From assembly GCF_000472445.1 (NCBI RefSeq), contig NZ_AXAJ01000001.1, forward strand, positions 992,643 to 1,056,642: a DNA stretch of 64,000 nucleotides. Direction: 5' to 3'. The notes beneath the pieces are model-generated. The model did not search any database and was not told where the DNA came from. It saw only the letters and a list, made by a program, of their open reading frames with translations. Positions 42,506-51,343 of the stretch are shown one piece after another; the first letter of the stretch is position 1; every line of letters begins with the position of its first letter. The translations under genes were made by a program, and so were the position numbers. The DNA comes from Burkholderia sp. WSM2230 (GTDB lineage Bacteria; Pseudomonadota; Gammaproteobacteria; Burkholderiales; Burkholderiaceae).

Positions 42506-42797
42506 CGCCGTGCGCCATGCGCAGGATGCGGATGCCGAGATGGTCGCCCACGGTGACCAGTTCGCCATAGCCAATGGTCTGGCCGTGCGTGACCAGCTTG
42601 AGCTGCGCTTCGGCAACCGGGGTCGGCAGTTCGAGCACATAGCCGGGGCGCAGCGCATACAGTTGCGAGAGCGGCAGCGCAACCGTGTCGACTTCGAACT
42701 GCACGGGCAGATCGAGTTCGCCGATGTGGATCGGATTCGAATGTTGATCCGGCGCGAGCAGATCGTCCGGGCGAACGGGATCCAGCTCATCGGTCAT
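42489..42797 (-). CDS. Internal translation product SctQ-C (HrcQb-like), 102 aa
   Basis: Inside hrcQ, ATG 42797 is preceded, with a 6-base spacer, by a full AAGGAG ribosome-binding site. The 102-aa product would hold only the SpoA2 domain. Internal starts producing a short SctQ form are known for YscQ and Spa33, and Pseudomonas splits this domain as HrcQb. The C-ring is expected to need about two short copies per long copy. Confidence 0.7.
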   Translation of the reverse strand: MTDELDPVRPDDLLAPDQHSNPIHIGELDLPVQFEVDTVALPLSQLYALRPGYVLELPTPVAEAQLKLVTHGQTIGYGELVTVGDHLGIRILRMAHGDGPVQ

Positions 42798-44054
42798 GAC
42801 GGGCTCCTTCGTGAGTGAAAGCCTGCGGCCTTCCATGTTGACTTGCGCGTGCACGCGCATCAGGCCGGGCGAGCCCCAGGCCACGGTGGCGCTCGCGGGC
42901 TGCGCGAGCGGCGCGGCGTGGCCCGCGGTGGCGTGAATGGAGCGGCCTTCGGTAACGTGAGTGAAGGCGCCCTCCGCGGCGTGAGCGGCGTGGCCTTCGG
43001 CGGCGTGGGTGGCGCACGCTTCGTCGGTGTGACTGGCTTCGCAGCCCGGCAGCAGCGCGCGCAAATTGGCCGGCAGCGAACGCAGCAGTACGTCGCCAGG
43101 TTCGAGCGCGCGCAGCGTGTCGACGGGCAGGCGCCGGGAGCCGAGTATCAGACGCCCCGGCACGATGCAGTCGGCAAACGGCGGTGCGCTGCGCTGTATC
43201 TGCGATGCAGCGTGCGCCGTGAACGCACCGGCGGCATGACGGGCAGTACGCGCGGCGTGCAATGCTTCGAGCGCATCTACAACAGGCGCCGTGAGCAGCA
43301 CGCGCGCGCGATGCCGTGTTCCGTCGAGCGAGAAAGTGACGCTGAATGCCGCGCAATCTCGTGTGTCGGGCTGATTGAACGCATGGGCCGTGCCGCGCGC
43401 GAGCTGCGTGACATGCATGCCTGCGAGGCCGAGCGACTCGAGACGCTTGAGCAGCGGTTCGAGGAGCACACCCGCGACCGCGATGCGCAATGCACGCGCC
43501 GCGTCGCCGGGCGTGGGTGCGAGCGAACCGTCAGGCAGCGCGGCGATGTCGAGCGCGGGGTACTCGGCCAGATCGAACAGGACGCGAATCGCGCCGGCAG
43601 AATGGGCGAGATCGAGCACGCCCGGTTGTTCAAAGGGCGCGCTGATGCTGTCGGCTGAGGCTTCGAGCGTGGCTTGCCAGGCGACGATGGCGACGTCGCG
43701 CTGGAGACGTCGCGCGGTGCCCGCATCGCAGACGAGCCGCGCCACGCGCGCGGCCAGCGGCGGCACGGCGCGAAGCCGCAGCGCGGCAATGGATGCGGCT
43801 GTTGCGGTAGCGTGTGGCGCGCTAGCGTGTGAGGCGGTTTGTGAAGTGTCGGCCGAGGCGGCGTTCGAAGTGGCGTGCGCGGCAACGCTTGCCGTGGTCT
43901 CGTGCTTTGCGCGCGCGATGCCGCGCCGTTCGGTGACATCGCCAACATCGCCAACCCGCGCGGCTGCCTCCGGGATGCCATGCGTTGCACCACGCGTCGC
44001 CGCGTCTTCGGCAGCAGCCTCCATCCCTCGCAGTTCGGCGGTCGAATAACCCAT
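42489..44054 (-). CDS. hrcQ: T3SS C-ring protein HrcQ (SctQ), with extended insert
   Basis: This 521-aa SctQ protein forms the cytoplasmic sorting platform. A SpoA1-like domain lies at about 260-335 (DCIVPGRLILGSRRL). The C-terminal SpoA2 domain (445-515) carries LDLPVQFEVDTVALPLSQLYALRPGYVLEL and GYGELVTVGDHLGIRI. Between them is an unusual Ala/His/Glu-rich repeat (339-384, THAAEGHAAHAAEG). It is longer than usual SctQ (about 300-350 aa), mainly through this insert and an Ala/Thr-rich N-terminus. An internal start with its own ribosome-binding site is predicted at 42797. ATG 44054 is used; TTG 44069 is an alternative. Confidence 0.9.
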   Translation of the reverse strand: MGYSTAELRGMEAAAEDAATRGATHGIPEAAARVGDVGDVTERRGIARAKHETTASVAAHATSNAASADTSQTASHASAPHATATAASIAALRLRAVPPLAARVARLVCDAGTARRLQRDVAIVAWQATLEASADSISAPFEQPGVLDLAHSAGAIRVLFDLAEYPALDIAALPDGSLAPTPGDAARALRIAVAGVLLEPLLKRLESLGLAGMHVTQLARGTAHAFNQPDTRDCAAFSVTFSLDGTRHRARVLLTAPVVDALEALHAARTARHAAGAFTAHAASQIQRSAPPFADCIVPGRLILGSRRLPVDTLRALEPGDVLLRSLPANLRALLPGCEASHTDEACATHAAEGHAAHAAEGAFTHVTEGRSIHATAGHAAPLAQPASATVAWGSPGLMRVHAQVNMEGRRLSLTKEPVMTDELDPVRPDDLLAPDQHSNPIHIGELDLPVQFEVDTVALPLSQLYALRPGYVLELPTPVAEAQLKLVTHGQTIGYGELVTVGDHLGIRILRMAHGDGPVQ

Positions 44055-44112
44055 GCGGCGTCGGTTCAAGGATGCGGCCAGCGTCGGCCAGGATAAGCGA
44101 TAGACGGCGCGT

Positions 44113-44796
44113 TCACCACACCGTCAGCTCGATGTCGCGCGGCGTGCCCCACGCGTTCAGCAACGCAGCGAGCTCGCGTTCGAGCATCGCACTGTGGTCG
44201 AAGAGTAACTGCCGCGTTTCGATGCCCCGCGTGTCGAACCGAAGCGACAACCAGAAACGCGAAAGAGAGAGATAAAGCGTGGTGTCCGGAAAGATGCGCT
44301 CGTCGAGCGGAATGCGCACTTCCCAGTTGCCGGCCTCGCTGATCGCCGGATCGGCGCAGAAGGCCGCGACCTCGCGCGCGAGCGAGCGCGCCAGTTCGAG
44401 GAAATGACCTTGCGTGCGGAAGAGGGCGTCGACGGCGGGCAGCGTCGCGGCGGGCAGACGCTGCAACAGCGCGTCGTGTGCGGCGAGGGCCGACTCCGAT
44501 GCACGCGCGCCTTCGCCTGCCGCGGCGGTTCCGGTGTCGGCGCTCGAATCGCGGGCTTGTCCGTCGTCGAAGTGGCGCGCATGTGTGGGGCTTTCGCCCG
44601 CGCCGGCTGATTCACTCGCACAGTCCGCTTGCGCTGCGTCTGCCGCTTCGTCGCAGCACACAGGAGGGCGCTGCAAACGCGTGCGGCGCACCAGTGCGGC
44701 GTAATCGAAACGCCGCGCGCGCGCGGTCCCGGCGGCCGGACGCTGCTCGGGATCGGAAGGAATGATGCGCAACGGCCGCGATTCGATGAGGGTCAT
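44113..44796 (-). CDS. hpaP: T3SS substrate-switch protein HpaP/HpaC (SctP-like)
   Basis: This 227-aa protein lies between hrcV and hrcQ, the place of hpaP (Ralstonia) or hpaC (Xanthomonas). The N-terminal half is variable and disordered (Ala/Ser/Asp-rich, residues 50-105). The C-terminal half has a T3S4-like fold with GNWEVRIPLDERIFPDTTLYLSLSRFWLSLRFDTRGIETR. It controls the change from pilin to late-substrate export by contact with HrcU. Its ATG is 28 bases after the hrcV stop. Confidence 0.8.
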   Translation of the reverse strand: MTLIESRPLRIIPSDPEQRPAAGTARARRFDYAALVRRTRLQRPPVCCDEAADAAQADCASESAGAGESPTHARHFDDGQARDSSADTGTAAAGEGARASESALAAHDALLQRLPAATLPAVDALFRTQGHFLELARSLAREVAAFCADPAISEAGNWEVRIPLDERIFPDTTLYLSLSRFWLSLRFDTRGIETRQLLFDHSAMLERELAALLNAWGTPRDIELTVW

Positions 44797-44824
44797 GAGC
44801 GTGAACGCGGCTGTGATGCTGCGG

Positions 44825-46921
44825 CTAGATCGTCACGCGGCCAAGCGGCTGCAACTCGACGTGCTCGCCGAGCTCCTGATACGAGTACACCGCGAGCCAG
44901 CCGAGCCGTGCCTCGATCATGCGGCGCACGTAACGGCGAATATCCATCGAGGTGACGAGCGCAACGCCGTCACGCGGCGTATCGCCGACAAAAGACTGGA
45001 TGCGGTCGATCAGAAAACCCACTTCGTCGGGCGGCAGCGCAAGGAAGTTGCCGGTCGGCGTCTGCTTGATCGCCTGGCGGATATGCTGTTCAACCGGAAG
45101 ATCGAACAGCACCGCGGGCAACTGCCGCCCCGCGCCCGCCGCGCGATGCGCGAGAAAACGCGCGAGATCGCCGCGCACGTATTCGGTCAGCATCAGCATG
45201 TCCTTTTCCTTCGCACCCCAAACCACAAGGCTCTCCAGAATATTGCGCACGTTGCGGATTGGAATCTGTTCTTCGAGCAATCGCCGCAGCACGTCAGCGA
45301 TGCGCTGCGGCGGCAGCACTTTCTGCACCTCGGCGACAAGGCCCGGATATTCGGCGTTCTGCTGATCGAGTATCCATTGCACCTCCTGGATGCCGAGAAA
45401 GAGCGAAGCGTGCTTGCGCAGCATCGCCACGGACGCATGCGCGATCACCTGCTCGGCGCGCCACGCCGGCTGTTTCGGCGGCAAGCTTTTTTCGTCGAGC
45501 CACCACGTGGGCCCGGGGCCGCCGTCGAGTCCACGGCGTTTTTCCGCGCGGGCGTCGCCGCGCGCGGGGAGCGCTTGCGCGTCGGCGGCGGGTGGCTCGC
45601 GCGTGCCGGTGAGCGCCGGGTCGGGCAGCATCACCTTGCCGGGCGGCAACTCGATCGCGCAGTACGGCACGTCGTGCATCAGCAGTTCGCAGCTCGAAGC
45701 GGGCAACTCGTCGCTTGTCCACATCGTGATGCCGGGAAACGGCAAGCCGAGATATTCCTGCAGACGTGCACGTTCCGTTTCGAATGAGCGGTCGAGCGCG
45801 GTGGTCGACAGGCGCGCCACGAGGTCGGGCGAAATGCGCACGCCGAGCGGACAGGTGAATTGCGGCGCGCGCGTGAGGATGGCCGGCGTCTCGGCTTTCG
45901 AGCCGGCACGCTGCATCGCGTTGACGGCTTCGCCGGCATGCGTGGTCGCCGCAGGCTTGCTCTTGCCGAGGCGGTAGCCGCAGAACGCGAGGATTGCCGC
46001 GAGCAGCAGGAACAGCGAACTCGGAAAGCCCGGCACGGCGGCGAAGCCAAGCAGCAGCAGGCTCGCGAAGTAGAGTGCGCGGGCGCTTGCCGAGAGCTGC
46101 CGGCCGATCTCGTCGCCAAGCGAGAGGGGGCGTGCGTCGCGCTCGTCGGACACGCGTGTGATCATCACGCCCGCGGCCACCGAAAGCAGCAGTGACGGAA
46201 TCTGCGAAACCATCGCGTCGCCGACCGAGAGAATCGAAAAGCGGTTCGCCGCTTCGCCCGCCGACATCTCGTGATACGCGACGCCCACCGCGATGCCCGC
46301 GATGATGTTGATCAGCGTGATGATGAGCCCGGCCACCGCATCGCCCTTGACGAATTTCATCGCACCGTCCATGCCGCCGTGCAACTGGCTCTCGACGGCA
46401 AGCGTCGCGCGCTTGCGGCGTGCCTCTTCGGGCGTGAGCAGATTCGCGCGCAGATCGGCGTCGATACTCATCTGCTTGCCGGGCAATGCGTCAAGCGTGA
46501 AGCGCGCGCCGACCTCGGCCACGCGTTCAGAGCCCTTCGCGATCACGATGAACTGCACGGTCGTGATGATCACGAACACGACCATGCCGACCACGAGGTT
46601 GCCGCCCACCACCAGTTCGCCGAAACTTTCAATGATATTGCCCGCATCCGCGTGCAGCAGAATCGACTTGGTCGACGCGATGTTCAGCGAAAGCCGGTAC
46701 AGCGTGGTGAAAAGCAGCAGCGACGGAAACACCGAAAGCGACACCACGTTCGGCACATACATGGTCACCATCAGCAGCGTCACGCTGATCGTGATGTTGA
46801 TGGCGAGAAGAATGTCGATCAGAAACGGCGGCAGCGGCAGAATCATCAGCGAGATGATCGCGACCACCAGCAACGCGATGCCGATTTCACCGCCGGCGGG
46901 TAGCTTAAGTGTCTTGAACAT
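44825..46921 (-). CDS. hrcV: T3SS major export gate protein HrcV (SctV)
   Basis: This 698-aa SctV protein has eight N-terminal membrane helices (about 12-330), with PFLIDILLAINITISVTLLMVTMYV and the FHIPEP-type block SVFPSLLLFTTLYRLSLNIASTK. A cytoplasmic ring domain (360-698) includes EEQIPIRNVRNILESLVVWG and RYVRRMIEARLGWLAVYSYQEL. It forms the nonameric gate that receives substrates from chaperones. ATG 46921 overlaps the end of hrcU by 17 bases. Length and order are standard. Confidence 0.96.
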   Translation of the reverse strand: MFKTLKLPAGGEIGIALLVVAIISLMILPLPPFLIDILLAINITISVTLLMVTMYVPNVVSLSVFPSLLLFTTLYRLSLNIASTKSILLHADAGNIIESFGELVVGGNLVVGMVVFVIITTVQFIVIAKGSERVAEVGARFTLDALPGKQMSIDADLRANLLTPEEARRKRATLAVESQLHGGMDGAMKFVKGDAVAGLIITLINIIAGIAVGVAYHEMSAGEAANRFSILSVGDAMVSQIPSLLLSVAAGVMITRVSDERDARPLSLGDEIGRQLSASARALYFASLLLLGFAAVPGFPSSLFLLLAAILAFCGYRLGKSKPAATTHAGEAVNAMQRAGSKAETPAILTRAPQFTCPLGVRISPDLVARLSTTALDRSFETERARLQEYLGLPFPGITMWTSDELPASSCELLMHDVPYCAIELPPGKVMLPDPALTGTREPPAADAQALPARGDARAEKRRGLDGGPGPTWWLDEKSLPPKQPAWRAEQVIAHASVAMLRKHASLFLGIQEVQWILDQQNAEYPGLVAEVQKVLPPQRIADVLRRLLEEQIPIRNVRNILESLVVWGAKEKDMLMLTEYVRGDLARFLAHRAAGAGRQLPAVLFDLPVEQHIRQAIKQTPTGNFLALPPDEVGFLIDRIQSFVGDTPRDGVALVTSMDIRRYVRRMIEARLGWLAVYSYQELGEHVELQPLGRVTI

Positions 46922-48026
46922 CGCGGGTCTCGAAGTTGTCGCGGTTGTCGTGGTTGTACTGGCCGTCCTGGTTCTCAATTCGCCGCGCGCCGATTGAGTC
47001 GACCCAGCGCAGGATCGCGGCGACGGTTTCGAACAGTTCCTCCGGAATCGGCTCGTCGATTCCAACCTTGTAGAGCGCGCGCGCAACCGGCGGGTTGCCG
47101 ATGATCGGCACATTCGCGTCGCGCGCGAAGCGCCGCAATTGCGCCGCGCTTTCGTCCATGCCGCGCGCGATCACGAGCGGCAGCGGATGCTCGGCGGGCG
47201 CATAGCGGATGGCGACCGCATAATGCGTCGGATTGACGATCAGCGCATTCGCAAAGCCGACGCGCTGCGCGGGCGCGGCCGAGGTAGCGAACTCGCGTGC
47301 GAGCTTTTTGCGTTCCGCCTTGATTTTCGGGTCGCCGTCCATCTGCTTGCGCTCGCGTTTGACTTCGTCTTTCGACATCTTCAGCTTGCGCAGGAACAGT
47401 ACGCGTTGCAGCTTGACGTCGACCACGCCGATCACGATGAACACGCACACCGCGACCGCACACAGTTTGATGAGCAGCGACCAGAACAGCTTGGACAGTT
47501 CCGGCAGCGGCTGATACAGCGAACCGACGATCAACGGCAAGATCCACTTGATCGTGAACCACATCACCACGCCGATGATGGCTGCCTTGACGATCATCTT
47601 CACGAGGTCGATTACCGTGCGCCACGAAAATATCCGCTTTACGCCGTCCACGGGGCTGACGTGCTTGAGATCGGGCACGACCGGCTTCGTCGCGATCTGA
47701 AAGCCCACTTGCGGCATCAGCGCGGCCACCGCCGCGAGCGCCGCGGCGCCCACGCACGGCACGATTACGATCAGCGCCTCTTTGCCGAGGTCGAACAGCT
47801 TGCCGATCATGAGCGGCTGATCGTGGCTGCCCGACGCGAATTCCAGCGCAATATTCACGATCTCGCGCAGCGCACCGCCGAAGCGCGCTGCCGCGAACGC
47901 GAGCACGCCGAGCACAGCGGCCATTGTCGTGGCGTCGACCAGGTCGGCGCTCCTGGACGTCTCGCCGTCCTTGCGCGTGTCGCGCAGCCGCTTGTCGGTA
48001 GGCTGCTCGGTTTTCTCTTCGCTCAT
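46905..48026 (-). CDS. hrcU: T3SS autoprotease switch protein HrcU (SctU)
   Basis: This 373-aa SctU protein has an N-terminal SEEKTEQPTDKRLRDTRKDGE segment, four membrane helices (32-210) and a cytoplasmic domain with the self-cleaving NPTH motif (265-268, ALIVNPTHYAVAIRY). It drives the change in substrate specificity with HpaP. The C-terminus carries an Asn/Asp/Gln-rich tail (about 350-373). It is the first gene of the minus-strand arm, under its own PIP promoter at 48107-48167. Confidence 0.95.
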   Translation of the reverse strand: MSEEKTEQPTDKRLRDTRKDGETSRSADLVDATTMAAVLGVLAFAAARFGGALREIVNIALEFASGSHDQPLMIGKLFDLGKEALIVIVPCVGAAALAAVAALMPQVGFQIATKPVVPDLKHVSPVDGVKRIFSWRTVIDLVKMIVKAAIIGVVMWFTIKWILPLIVGSLYQPLPELSKLFWSLLIKLCAVAVCVFIVIGVVDVKLQRVLFLRKLKMSKDEVKRERKQMDGDPKIKAERKKLAREFATSAAPAQRVGFANALIVNPTHYAVAIRYAPAEHPLPLVIARGMDESAAQLRRFARDANVPIIGNPPVARALYKVGIDEPIPEELFETVAAILRWVDSIGARRIENQDGQYNHDNRDNFETRDVQDT

Positions 48027-48106
48027 GACATTCCGCTCGTCACCGCATGCGCCGCGCCTCGCCGCGTGTGATGCCGATGCGCGACGCCCATGCCCTTCGT
48101 AGCCCG

Positions 48107-48167
48107 ACGGTAGCGGGCTCTTCGCCACGGGGCGCAGCAGATGCGAAGCCCGCGTAAGGCAAACGAA
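48107..48167 (-). promoter_or_regulatory. PIP-box promoter of the hrcU arm
   Basis: On the minus strand TTCGT (48167-48163), 15 bases, TTCGC (48147-48143) matches TTCGB-N15-TTCGB perfectly. The -10 element TACCGT (48112-48107; YANNNT) lies exactly 30 bases downstream. The leader to ATG 48026 would be about 73 bases. It would be activated by an HrpX/HrpB-type AraC regulator encoded elsewhere. Confidence 0.82.
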
Positions 48168-48315
48168 GCGAGGTGGCTCGCGGGGGAAGCGGGGTAGCGC
48201 GGCTTCGCGGTACAGCGACAGCACTGATCGCGCCACGCCCACCGCATACACCCGCTTGAAGCAAACTCACGCGACCGTGAGTGCCGCAAACAGTCCACCC
48301 CGGCCGCGCTTGCGC

Positions 48316-48376
48316 TTCGCATGGATCACGCTCGCTTCGTATCGCGCATGTGCCGCTGCCCGCTGAACGGTATCCT
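48316..48376 (+). promoter_or_regulatory. PIP-box promoter of the hrpB1 arm
   Basis: TTCGC (48316-48320), 15 bases, TTCGT (48336-48340) matches the PIP consensus. The -10 element TATCCT (48371-48376; YANNNT) lies exactly 30 bases downstream. Together with the minus-strand box it makes a divergent pair 150 bases apart, one for each arm of the T3SS locus. The leader to ATG 48466 is about 83 bases. Confidence 0.85.
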
Positions 48377-48465
48377 GGTGCATCGCTGCGCGCCGCATGC
48401 CGATGCGTCGATCGGCCTCGCGCGACAGTGCTTCGTCGACTAGTCCATCAGCAGGAGTTCTCGCC

Positions 48466-49038
48466 ATGAGTACCGCCACGCCGGATCACCTCAACTGCAG
48501 TCAGGCCATAGTGGGCGGTCTGATCGATACGCTGTCCTGCGCGCTGCTCAACAATTTTCCGACGCTCGAAGCGGATCCTTACGACATCGAGCTGACACTC
48601 GACGCTCTGCGTCTGTTGCGCCCGCGCATGGCGGAACTGGACACGATGGAAGCTGTGCTTTACATGCAGCGCGGCCATTGGGACGACGCGATCCGCGTGT
48701 TCTCGCGCGTGATCGAGGGCGCGCCGCATTTCTCGTATGCGAAGGCGCTGCTCGCGTTCTGCCTGTCCGTGAAGGGCGATGCCGGCTGGCGTCAATGGGC
48801 GAGCGCGGCGCTTGCTCAGAATCCGGATCGCGACACGCGCCAGCTCGTGCGCGCGTTGGAAGCTCGCGACGATCTGCGCGAGGCGATTCGCGTGTACCGC
48901 AACGGCGGCACCTTCGAAGTGCCGCTGTCGATCACCGCGCTCAACGACGAGTTGCCGCAGGAGCCGCCCGCCGTGGCCCCGCCGCCGCCGGCCGCTCACA
49001 ACGAGGCGCTCGCGCAGCAGGGCTATCTGCGCATCTGA
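48466..49038 (+). CDS. hrpB1: HrpB1 family TPR-like T3SS protein
   Basis: This 190-aa protein of the HrpB1/HrpK family has helical repeats (ALRLLRPRMAELDTMEAVLYMQRGHWDDAIRVFSRVIEGAPHFSYAKALLAFCLSVKGD) like a pair of TPR units, and a Pro-rich C-terminal tail. Xanthomonas HrpB1 sits in the periplasm and binds pilin and the inner rod despite no classical signal, which fits the lack of a signal here. It is the first gene of the plus-strand arm. GCAGGAG precedes ATG 48466. Confidence 0.9.
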   Translation: MSTATPDHLNCSQAIVGGLIDTLSCALLNNFPTLEADPYDIELTLDALRLLRPRMAELDTMEAVLYMQRGHWDDAIRVFSRVIEGAPHFSYAKALLAFCLSVKGDAGWRQWASAALAQNPDRDTRQLVRALEARDDLREAIRVYRNGGTFEVPLSITALNDELPQEPPAVAPPPPAAHNEALAQQGYLRI

Positions 49039-49065
49039 ATCTGCATATCTGAATCTGCACATCTG
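49033..49065 (+). repeat. Tandem 14-bp repeat between hrpB1 and hrpB2
   Basis: Units of TCTGAATCTGCAYA occur twice, from the hrpB1 stop onward, followed by a partial third copy (TCTGAGTC). The first copy contains the hrpB1 TGA. The repeat adds in-frame stops and lengthens the gap before the hrpB2 ribosome-binding site. Confidence 0.6.
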
Positions 49066-49124
49066 AGTCAGGCGACGCGGCGTTGTGGCGTCGTCGGAAA
49101 TCATTCACTGGCAAGAGGCTGACC

Positions 49125-49523
49125 ATGGCACTTTCTGTCACCAACCAGCAGATCGCGGCCGCGCTGCAGGCGGCCGCGCCGGCAGCGCATGCGGCGGGCG
49201 GCGACCCGTCCCTGCAACAGGCTGGAGACCGCTTCAAGGCGATGATGCAGAACCCACGGATGGCGCCGCCCAATCACGGCGACGACATGAGCACCAACGT
49301 GATCGCGAAGATGGCGGCGTCGCAGGACGCCGAGATACAGAAGTCCGTGAACGATGTGGTTGCGCTGTCGAGTCAGGCGAACACCATGTCGGTGCAGGAG
49401 ATGACCGCCGCCGCGATGAAAGCGACGCTCGAACTCGCGAGCACGCAGCTCGACATGGAGGCCAAGATGGGCGTGGTCAACTCGTCGAAGTCGTCGGTTG
49501 AAACGCTGATGAAGAACCAATAG
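49125..49523 (+). CDS. hrpB2: T3SS inner rod protein HrpB2 (SctI)
   Basis: This 132-aa protein matches the HrpB2 family, the inner rod (SctI) and early substrate of Hrp systems. It has a variable Ala-rich N-terminus and a conserved C-terminal helix ending TLELASTQLDMEAKMGVVNSSKSSVETLMKNQ, including the VNSSKSSVETLMKNQ signature typical of HrpB2. ATG 49125 is chosen from the position of the ribosome-binding site (AAGAGG). It is followed three bases later by hrcJ. Confidence 0.93.
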   Translation: MALSVTNQQIAAALQAAAPAAHAAGGDPSLQQAGDRFKAMMQNPRMAPPNHGDDMSTNVIAKMAASQDAEIQKSVNDVVALSSQANTMSVQEMTAAAMKATLELASTQLDMEAKMGVVNSSKSSVETLMKNQ

Positions 49524-49526
49524 GCC

Positions 49527-50375
49527 ATGCGAAAAGCCACGCAGGCGACGAGTGCCGCAACAGGCCCGCGTGCCCACGCGATGCGCGTGGCCGCGCTCGG
49601 GCTTGCGCTGGCCGGCTGCATTCTGCTCGCCGGCTGCCAGAAGGAGCTGTACCGCAATCTCACCGAGCAGGACGCGAACGAGATGGTGGTGGCGCTGCTG
49701 GAGCAGGGCGTCGATGCGTCGAAGAGCACCGTCGACAACGGCAAGACCTGGACGCTCGAAGTCGACGACAAGCAGCTGGTTCGCGCCATGCAGGTGCTGC
49801 GCGAGCGCGGCCTGCCGCACAGCCGTTACGACGATCTCGGCAGCCTCTTCAAGAAAGACGGCCTCGTGTCGACGCCGACCGAGGAACGCGTGCGTTTCAT
49901 TTACGGCTTGTCGCAGGAGTTGTCGGCGACGCTCTCGAAGATCGACGGCGTGATCGTCGCCCGCGTGCAGATCGTGCTGCCGAACAACGATCCGCTTGCG
50001 CAGCAGATGAAGCCGTCGTCGGCGTCGGTGTTCATCAAGTACCGGCCCGATTCTGACGCGAACGCGCTCGTGCCGCAGATCAAGACGCTCGTGATGCACA
50101 GCGTCGAGGGCCTGACCTACGACGCGGTGAGCGTGACGGCCGTCGCCGCCGATCCCGTCGATCTGCCTAGACCCGCGCCGGCGCAGGCGTCGCCGCTGAC
50201 CACGCTGATCGCGGCGGCGCTGGTATTTCTCGTCGGCGCCGCGAGTCTGTTCCTGTGGCTGCGGCGCGGCATGCCTGCGCAACGCCCGGCCGCTTCGCTG
50301 TATTCGCGGATTCACGCGCGAGTCCTTGCGCTCGTCGGCAAGTGGCGGCGGGCGAAACCTTCGTCGGCTGCGTAA
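49527..50375 (+). CDS. hrcJ: T3SS inner-membrane ring lipoprotein HrcJ (SctJ)
   Basis: This 282-aa lipoprotein has a signal peptide ending ILLAGC (Cys37 lipid site), two ring-building modules ([23 protein letters not shown] and [29 protein letters not shown]) and one C-terminal membrane helix (about 228-248). It forms the inner ring with HrcD. An internal ATG (residue 19) would give a shorter signal peptide and may be the true start. The stop overlaps the next ATG (TAATG). Confidence 0.95.
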   Translation: MRKATQATSAATGPRAHAMRVAALGLALAGCILLAGCQKELYRNLTEQDANEMVVALLEQGVDASKSTVDNGKTWTLEVDDKQLVRAMQVLRERGLPHSRYDDLGSLFKKDGLVSTPTEERVRFIYGLSQELSATLSKIDGVIVARVQIVLPNNDPLAQQMKPSSASVFIKYRPDSDANALVPQIKTLVMHSVEGLTYDAVSVTAVAADPVDLPRPAPAQASPLTTLIAAALVFLVGAASLFLWLRRGMPAQRPAASLYSRIHARVLALVGKWRRAKPSSAA

Positions 50376-51343
50376 TGGCGGCGTCCATGATGTCGTTGTC
50401 CGCGCTTCCGGCGTCGGGATCCACTGCGCTTCCTGCAGCGCTTTCCGGCGCGTTTCCCTTTTCGCGCACCGCGGGGGCGCTTGCCGCGTGGCAGCACAAT
50501 GCAAGCGAAGCCGCGCGCTGGGCGCATCCGTCGTGGTGGGCGCCCGCGCTCGATATGCCGCCCGCTACGGTGTCGGCCTGCTTCGACGCTCTGCGCGAAG
50601 CGCTGGCGAGCACACACGCCGGAGCGCTGGCCGCCTGTTCGCGGGCACTGTTGCGCGCGGCGGACGTGGCACTGCCGGGCTTCGACAGCTTGCGCGCGCC
50701 GAACCCCGCCGTGCTGGATGCGTTGCCGGTCGAGGTCGGTCTGCGCGCACTGCGCATGCGCGCGCTGCTGTTGCGCCGCGCCGAGGTGCGGCGGTTGATC
50801 GACAAACAGAACCGCCGCCGCCTCGCGCAATGGGTCGGGGTGCCGCTCGAGCGGCTGGGCGCCGTGCCGCGGCAGGGCGCGGCTCACGCCGCGCTGGGCA
50901 ATGTGTCGGCTAGTGTGCCCGTTAATGTTTCGGCGAATGCCCCCGCTAATGCCCCGGACTTGGCGCGCCTCGTCGCGCGCGGCGATTTGCCTCCGCTCGA
51001 GGAAATCGACGACGAGCGGCTCGCCTATGAAGGCTATGCGCTGATTGTGCGGGACATGCAGGAGACGGCATGGTCCGCGAGGCCCGCCGCAGCAGCGCGG
51101 GAACAGGCGCGCGAAGGACCGCATGAAGCGCACCGCCGCGAGCATCCGCACGAAGCGAGCCACCCGCGCCGTCACCCGCCACCCGAGCCTCGCCCCTGTC
51201 CGCTGCTGCGCCTCGCATTGCCGCGCGATCTGCCTCCACCATGGCCTCGCGCGAGCGCGCGCGAACTCGACGTGGGCGGCACCGCGCTTCTCTTTGCGCA
51301 ACTTCCCGAACTGCTTCCGGAGTGGGCATGGCTATTTGGCTGA
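50375..51343 (+). CDS. hrpB4: HrpB4 (SctK-like) T3SS protein
   Basis: This 322-aa protein lies in the hrpB4 position between hrcJ and hrpB5. N-terminal half: AAWQHNASEAARWAHPSWWAPALDMP, then a helical stretch with ALPVEVGLRALRMRALLLRRAEVRRLIDKQNRRRLAQWVG. C-terminal half: Ala/His/Pro-rich region followed by [18 protein letters not shown]. SctK-type proteins are accessory parts of the sorting platform. It is longer than the Ralstonia form, mainly through Ala/Asn and His/Pro-rich inserts (about 165-190 and 235-275). It overlaps hrpB5 by 16 bases. Confidence 0.85.
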   Translation: MAASMMSLSALPASGSTALPAALSGAFPFSRTAGALAAWQHNASEAARWAHPSWWAPALDMPPATVSACFDALREALASTHAGALAACSRALLRAADVALPGFDSLRAPNPAVLDALPVEVGLRALRMRALLLRRAEVRRLIDKQNRRRLAQWVGVPLERLGAVPRQGAAHAALGNVSASVPVNVSANAPANAPDLARLVARGDLPPLEEIDDERLAYEGYALIVRDMQETAWSARPAAAAREQAREGPHEAHRREHPHEASHPRRHPPPEPRPCPLLRLALPRDLPPPWPRASARELDVGGTALLFAQLPELLPEWAWLFG

